From assembly GCF_000422705.1 (NCBI RefSeq), contig NZ_KE383907.1:185327-249326 (forward strand): a stretch of 64,000 nt of DNA, read 5' to 3'. Source of the DNA: Flavobacterium soli DSM 19725 (GTDB lineage Bacteria > Bacteroidota > Bacteroidia > Flavobacteriales > Flavobacteriaceae). Each line of letters opens with the position of its first letter. Within the stretch, counting starts at the first letter, position 1. This document shows, piece by piece, positions 61,075-64,000 of this stretch. A program made the position numbers and the translations under genes. The notes beneath the pieces were generated by a model. That model was not told the origin of the DNA. It worked only from the letters and a program-made list of their open reading frames with translations, and searched no databases.

Positions 61075-61082
61075 CTTAAAAA

Positions 61083-62168
61083 ATGAACATAATAGATAAA
61101 TACATTCTAAAGCGATACCTCTCCACTTTTGTTGTCATGTTGCTTTTGTTTATTCCAATTGGGATTGTAATTGACGTTTCCGAAAAGGTAAACCGAATGT
61201 TGCAAAACAAAGTTCCATTTGTAGAAATTGCAATGTATTACTTGGATTTTGTCATCTATTTTGCCAATCTTTTATTCCCTATATTCTTGTTCCTTTCCGT
61301 GATTTGGTTTACTTCAAAGCTGGCCAATAACACGGAGATTATCGCCATTTTAAGCTCTGGAATTTCATTTACACGTTTCCTCAGACCTTATCTGATTGGA
61401 GCAACAGTGGTTTCCGTTTTTGCTTTGTTGATGGGATTTTTTGTGGTACCAAAAGCCAGCGAAGGATTTAATAGTTTCCGATACCGCTACTTGAAAGGAA
61501 ATGGTATCAACAAGATGCGTCAAACCGCCGATGTTTACCGACAAATAAATGACAGCACCTTTATCTACGTTCAAAATTTCAATCAAAGTAGTCAAACTGC
61601 ATTCAACTTTGTTCTCGAAGAATTTAAGAAAGACAACACCCTGAAAGAAAAAATTACAGCCAGTAGAATTAGATGGAATGAAAAAGACAGTACCTATACC
61701 ATGTTTTCCTACACCAACAGGAAAGTAGGCGAATTGAGTGATGTCATTCGTTCGGAAACTAAAAAGGATACCACTTTTACTTTTGAATTGGAGGATTTAA
61801 CCCCAACTGTTTATGTTGCCGAGACACTTTCTTTAGGCGATTTGAATAAATTTATTGACAAGGAAAGAGAACGAGGTTCTGCCAATATCAATACTTATCT
61901 GGTGGTTTTATATAAAAAATATAGTATTCCGGTTTCGGCCTTTATTCTTACAATTATTGCCGTAGCCGTTTCAGCAATGAAGCGTAGAGGAGGAATGGGA
62001 ATGAATCTTGCCATCGGAATTGGTCTTGCTTTTACTTTTATTTTTTTCGATAAAATATTCGGAGTAATGGCCGAAAAGTCAAGCATTCCGCCACTTTTAG
62101 CCGTTTGGATTCCTAATATAGTGTTTGGAATTTTAGCCATTTATTTATTAAGAAATGCAAGGCGATAA
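61083..62168 (+). CDS. LptF/LptG family permease (YjgP/YjgQ)
   Basis: 361 residues. IIDKYILKRYLSTFVVMLLL opens the first membrane helix; further helices occur at about 55-75, 100-120 and three near the C-terminus (SAFILTIIAVAVSAMKRRGG and following). The central periplasmic domain lies at about 125-275. LptF and LptG are the membrane subunits of the LPS transporter. Only one copy is present here, so which of the two it is cannot be told. It overlaps the EamA gene by 14 bp. Confidence 0.9.
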   Translation: MNIIDKYILKRYLSTFVVMLLLFIPIGIVIDVSEKVNRMLQNKVPFVEIAMYYLDFVIYFANLLFPIFLFLSVIWFTSKLANNTEIIAILSSGISFTRFLRPYLIGATVVSVFALLMGFFVVPKASEGFNSFRYRYLKGNGINKMRQTADVYRQINDSTFIYVQNFNQSSQTAFNFVLEEFKKDNTLKEKITASRIRWNEKDSTYTMFSYTNRKVGELSDVIRSETKKDTTFTFELEDLTPTVYVAETLSLGDLNKFIDKERERGSANINTYLVVLYKKYSIPVSAFILTIIAVAVSAMKRRGGMGMNLAIGIGLAFTFIFFDKIFGVMAEKSSIPPLLAVWIPNIVFGILAIYLLRNARR

Positions 62169-63042
62169 CAATCTGAAAAGTTACCTCAATCTTCATTTAA
62201 TCGTGTTTATATGGGGATTTACCGCCGTTTTGGGCGAACTCATCACCATCCGTGAAGCATCTTTGGTTTGGTATAGAATGCTCTTGGCAACAGTTTTTTT
62301 GCTCGTCTATCTCCTCATCACAAAGAAGAAATTATTGTTGCCTCCAAAAGCAATTATCAAGCTCGTTTTCGTAGGTTTTCTAATTGCCATTCATTGGATA
62401 TTTTTCTTCAAGGCCATCAATATTTCCAATGTTTCCATCACCTTGGCGATGTTTTCAATGGGAGCTTTTTTTGCCTCGGTTCTCGAACCATTATTCTATA
62501 AACGCAAAATGCTCTGGTATGAAGTCTTCTTCGGACTTATCATTATCGCTGGACTTTTCATGATCATGCAAGTCGAAATCAAATACCTCGACGGAATCCT
62601 TGCTGCTTTATTTTCAGTATTCGTTGGCGTTCTATTCACGCTTTTCAACGGAAAATTAATCCAGCAACATGACTCCACCATCATCACCTTATATGAGTTT
62701 TTCGCAGGCTTCCTCTTCGTTTCGGTTTACCTTCTTTTCGAAGGAAAATTTGATGCAAGTTTCTTCAAAGTCTCCACAAACGATTGGCTTCTAATTTTGC
62801 TTTTGTCATCGGTTTGCACGGCTTATGCCTTCACGGCATCCGTAAACGTCATGAAAAGACTTTCGCCTTATACTGTAATGCTAACCACCAATCTCGAACC
62901 CGTTTATGGCATCATCTTAGCCTATTTTATCATTGGCGAAGACGAAAAAATGAGCCTTCCGTTCTATATCGGCTCAGCCATAATCCTCTTGACCGTTATC
63001 CTAAACGGCATTATCAAAAACAAATTAAAACCGAAAGCATAA
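62155..63042 (+). CDS. EamA family (DMT superfamily) transporter
   Basis: 295 residues with ten predicted membrane segments in two EamA halves (LHLIVFIWGFTAVLGELI, then YRMLLATVFLLVYLLI; second half LAALFSVFVGVLFTLFNG and LTTNLEPVYGIILAYFIIG). Such proteins export amino acids or metabolites; the substrate is unknown. It overlaps the LptF/G gene and is followed by dispersed element copy D. Confidence 0.92.
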   Translation: MQGDNNLKSYLNLHLIVFIWGFTAVLGELITIREASLVWYRMLLATVFLLVYLLITKKKLLLPPKAIIKLVFVGFLIAIHWIFFFKAINISNVSITLAMFSMGAFFASVLEPLFYKRKMLWYEVFFGLIIIAGLFMIMQVEIKYLDGILAALFSVFVGVLFTLFNGKLIQQHDSTIITLYEFFAGFLFVSVYLLFEGKFDASFFKVSTNDWLLILLLSSVCTAYAFTASVNVMKRLSPYTVMLTTNLEPVYGIILAYFIIGEDEKMSLPFYIGSAIILLTVILNGIIKNKLKPKA

Positions 63043-63047
63043 TTTTT

Positions 63048-63205
63048 TAAGGAGCTATTTCCCGCTTTCCATTTCAATCTTGCTCCTGAAAATGTTTTTT
63101 TCCAAGACACAAAAGGTCCCGAAGCGTCGGGACCGTTGGTCGCTCTTTTCTGTCAGGAAAAAATACATTTTCAAGAGCAAGGATTTCCATTACAATCAGG
63201 GCTAT
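63048..63205 (+). repeat. Structured dispersed element, copy D
   Basis: It starts AAGGAGCTATTTCCCGCTTT and ends with GGATTTCCATTACAATCAGG continuing GCTA, the divergent forms of the blocks in copies A-C. The outer stem 63076-63103 pairs with 63156-63185 over about 26 bp with few mismatches, and an inner perfect hairpin GGTCCCGA/TCGGGACC sits at 63115-63134. It occupies the EamA-accA gap. Together with the promoter at 63348 this explains most of the 347 bp. Confidence 0.85.
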
Positions 63206-63347
63206 TCCTCAGCTTTGTCTATACCAATTTTGTGTAATTTTTTATGACTTTCACAATTCGTGATAATTCCTGCAATTCCTGCCGATTTTAATACCAAACA
63301 GAACACGATAAAAACAAAAAAAATCTTTCGTTCACGATATTAAATTT

Positions 63348-63355
63348 TATCTTTG
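63348..63355 (+). promoter_or_regulatory. Candidate -7 element of accA
   Basis: TATCTTTG, 34 nt before the accA ATG. A TTTCG at 63326 may stand in for the -33 box. Confidence 0.45.
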
Positions 63356-63389
63356 TAGTCCGAACAAAATTTAAAAACGCACAAACCCT

Positions 63390-64000
63390 ATGGAATACTT
63401 AGATTTTGAGCTTCCTATAAAAGAACTTGAAGACCAATTAGACAAATGTCAAATTATTGGTCAAGAATCAAATGTAGATGTTTCGACAACCTGCAAACAA
63501 ATCGAGAAAAAACTAGAAGAAACCAAACGCAAAATATATAAAAACCTAACCGCTTGGCAACGTGTTCAACTTTCACGTCATCCAAATCGTCCATATACAA
63601 TGGACCACGTTAGAGCTTTATGTGGGTCAACTTTCCTTGAACTTTTTGGCGACAGAAGCTTCAAAGATGACAAGGCCATGATTGGCGGACTTGGGAAAAT
63701 TGGCGGACAATCGTTTATGATTGTAGGTCAGCAAAAAGGCTACAACACCAAGACACGTCAGTTCCGTAATTTCGGAATGGCAAATCCGGAAGGTTATAGA
63801 AAAGCATTACGTTTGATGAAAATGGCCGAAAAATTCAATATTCCTGTTGTAACGTTTATCGATACTCCGGGAGCTTATCCAGGACTTGAAGCTGAAGAAA
63901 GAGGACAAGGTGAGGCTATTGCTAGAAATATTATGGAAATGTGTCGCTTGAAAGTGCCAATCATTTGCGTAATCGTTGGAGAAGGAGCTTCAGGTGGAGC
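63390..64000 (+). CDS. accA: Acetyl-CoA carboxylase carboxyltransferase subunit alpha (partial)
   Basis: 203 residues are visible and the frame remains open at the window end; no stop occurs. The N-terminus MEYLDFELPIKELEDQLDKC, NLTAWQRVQLSRHPNRPYT, FLELFGDRSFKDD and TFIDTPGAYPGLEAEERGQG are typical AccA. With AccD it transfers CO2 from carboxybiotin to acetyl-CoA, giving malonyl-CoA. The beta subunit is not in the window. The promoter at 63348 suggests independent transcription. Confidence 0.97.
   Translation, partial: MEYLDFELPIKELEDQLDKCQIIGQESNVDVSTTCKQIEKKLEETKRKIYKNLTAWQRVQLSRHPNRPYTMDHVRALCGSTFLELFGDRSFKDDKAMIGGLGKIGGQSFMIVGQQKGYNTKTRQFRNFGMANPEGYRKALRLMKMAEKFNIPVVTFIDTPGAYPGLEAEERGQGEAIARNIMEMCRLKVPIICVIVGEGASGG

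Noticed and set aside
1..64000. Prophage, insertion sequence or defence island
   Set aside because: No transposase, integrase other than XerD, phage structural or restriction/defence genes could be recognised on either strand.

Overview
The window is from the chromosome of a Flavobacteriaceae bacterium, most likely a Flavobacterium. The evidence is AT-rich DNA, type IX secretion system (T9SS) cargo with type A and type B C-terminal signals, a PorP/SprF gene next to an OmpA/PD40 gene, several DUF families typical of Bacteroidota (DUF4290, DUF5686, DUF2279), and promoters of the Bacteroidota type (TTG, about 17-20 nt, TAnnTTTG). Almost all genes are ordinary chromosomal genes. I see no prophage, insertion sequence, CRISPR array, rRNA or defence island.

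Layout. 1-9.3 kb: a T9SS surface cluster with three tandem paralogous repeat-rich secreted proteins (the first cut by the window edge), a type B sorting-domain protein, PorP/SprF and an OmpA/PD40 protein, all on + and tightly packed. 9.5-14.8 kb: three parvulin-type peptidyl-prolyl isomerase/chaperone genes, the last being SurA-like, then a MoxR ATPase. 15.1-22 kb: aconitase, a DUF3050 protein, a long GAPDH and a DegP/HtrA protease. 22.2-26.3 kb: dapF, an acetyltransferase, mltG, a DUF2279 protein and a lysozyme-fold protein, mostly cell-wall functions. 26.3-29.6 kb (-): a ParE/RelE-type toxin-antitoxin pair, an RsmI-like methyltransferase, a low-molecular-weight phosphatase and dnaA. 29.7-38.9 kb: thioesterase, YigZ, HAD hydrolase, ribD, prmC, hisS with an extra internal segment, tRNA-Met, a START-like protein, a class IV aminotransferase, YqgE and HU. 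39-45 kb (-): fmt-recQ, a P-loop ATPase, a T9SS type A cargo protein and a TPR lipoprotein. 45.2-47.6 kb: DUF493, DUF4290, murA. 47.7-52.4 kb (-): DUF5686 receptor-like protein, aroQ and two small beta-barrel proteins. 52.6-64 kb (nearly all +): beta-barrel protein, lipoprotein, xerD, a PAS histidine kinase with response regulator, a GlcD-type oxidase, a beta-barrel protein, tgt, an LptF/G permease, an EamA transporter and the start of accA.

The least explained material lies between the genes. (1) Four copies of a dispersed, structured element of about 125-160 nt share sequence blocks around a central hairpin. The stem sequence changes between copies while pairing is kept. Two copies are nearly identical and inverted around a two-gene segment. 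(2) Leaders of exact 7-nt periodicity end at or within about 10 nt of the start codon of at least seven genes; several fold back on an upstream complementary arm, most clearly before murA, lptF/G and recQ. (3) Two long hairpins with perfect 16-bp stems differ by one compensatory base pair. (4) A cluster of four DnaA-box-like 9-mers, three of them spaced 11-12 bp apart, lies at 52.54-52.61 kb where transcription switches from mostly - to mostly +; it is a candidate replication origin. (5) Three conserved enzymes have readable protein-level oddities: HisS carries roughly 100 extra AT-rich-encoded residues, MurA has Asp where fosfomycin-sensitive enzymes have Cys, and Tgt lacks the zinc-binding cysteines.

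I worked by reading alone. Family names rest on motif and sequence recognition, not on searches.
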